DNA from: Synergistaceae bacterium
GTDB lineage: Bacteria; Synergistota; Synergistia; Synergistales; Thermovirgaceae
Direction of reading: 5' to 3'
DNA length: 16,631 bases
Assembly: GCA_003446665.1 (NCBI GenBank)
Contig: DMCT01000032.1
Location: 1-16,631 of the forward strand
Under the pieces are notes generated by a model. It worked only from the letters and a program-made list of their open reading frames with translations. It searched no databases and was not told where the DNA came from. The position numbers were made by a program, and so were the translations under genes. Shown here in pieces: positions 16,373 to 16,631 of this stretch (its first letter is position 1; each line of letters starts with the position of its first letter).

Positions 16373-16631
16373 TTATATGCCCGTTTTATTTTTTTCAAGA
16401 AATGCTACGGATTCAACGTGGGTGGTTTGCGGAAACATGTCGAAGGGCGTAATGCGGGTAAGTTTATAACCGTTGCCGACGAGATTTTTTAAGTCTCGTG
16501 CCAAAGTCGCCGGGTTACAGGATACATAGACAATACGCTCAGGTCGGAGAAAAAGGAGTTTATCGATAACTTTCCTGCTGCACCCACTTCTGGGTGGGTC
16601 AAGAAGGATTCCTTCACAGTAATCTTTGTCT
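16373..16631 (-). CDS. RNA uracil-5-methyltransferase, TrmA/RumA family (C-terminal part)
   Basis: My translation of the minus strand from 16630 gives 85 codons ending in TAA at 16375-16373; the N-terminal part lies outside the window. These enzymes transfer a methyl group from S-adenosylmethionine to C5 of a uridine in 23S rRNA or tRNA. Visible motifs are LLDPPRSG, which includes the SAM/catalytic-site DPPR block, [13 protein letters not shown] with the catalytic cysteine, and [15 protein letters not shown] with the conserved glutamate near the C-terminus. The family is clear, but the target (U747 or U1939 of 23S rRNA, or tRNA U54) cannot be decided from this fragment. About 97 bp separate it from the tRNA gene. 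Confidence 0.92.
   Translation of the reverse strand, partial: DKDYCEGILLDPPRSGCSRKVIDKLLFLRPERIVYVSCNPATLARDLKNLVGNGYKLTRITPFDMFPQTTHVESVAFLEKNKTGI

Overview
This window looks like ordinary bacterial chromosome and every supported gene lies on the minus strand, so transcription runs from right to left. The combination of a V/A-type ATPase operon, a dcw (division and cell wall) cluster starting with mraZ, and a diaminopimelate-type MurE suggests an anaerobic, Gram-negative-walled bacterium. My best guess is a member of the Synergistota; a Firmicutes-like anaerobe is the main alternative. This is inference from gene content, not from any database comparison.

Layout in transcription order. (1) The right edge carries the C-terminal 85 codons of an RNA uracil-5-methyltransferase of the TrmA/RumA family (16631-16373). 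(2) A tRNA-Gly with anticodon CCC and an encoded CCA end follows (16275-16200). (3) A near-consensus promoter at 16066-16038 drives a nine-gene V-type ATPase operon, ntpF-I-K-E-C-G-A-B-D (15973-7161), in the same order as the core of the Enterococcus hirae Na+-ATPase operon. It closes with a clear intrinsic terminator at 7119-7081. (4) The RNase P RNA gene rnpB (about 7032-6611) lies between the two protein operons. (5) The dcw cluster mraZ-rsmH-ftsL-ftsI-murE-murF (6420 to the left edge) follows, with several 4-bp stop/start overlaps; murF is cut by the window edge.

How the genes work together. The V-ATPase genes encode a complete rotary machine: catalytic A3B3 head, central stalk D/F/C, peripheral stalk E/H, membrane subunit I and c-ring K. 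The K subunit carries the set of Na+ ligands known from E. hirae, so a sodium-coupled enzyme is predicted. The dcw genes encode the MraZ regulator, a 16S rRNA methyltransferase, the septal proteins FtsL and FtsI, and two successive muropeptide ligases.

The most informative non-coding signals are a 10-bp-periodic array matching the known MraZ box directly in front of mraZ, a 10-bp inverted repeat in the same leader, an AT-rich leader in front of the c-ring gene, and alternative base-pairing options around the tRNA 5' end. I found no mobile element, CRISPR array, defence system or clearly novel multigene system.
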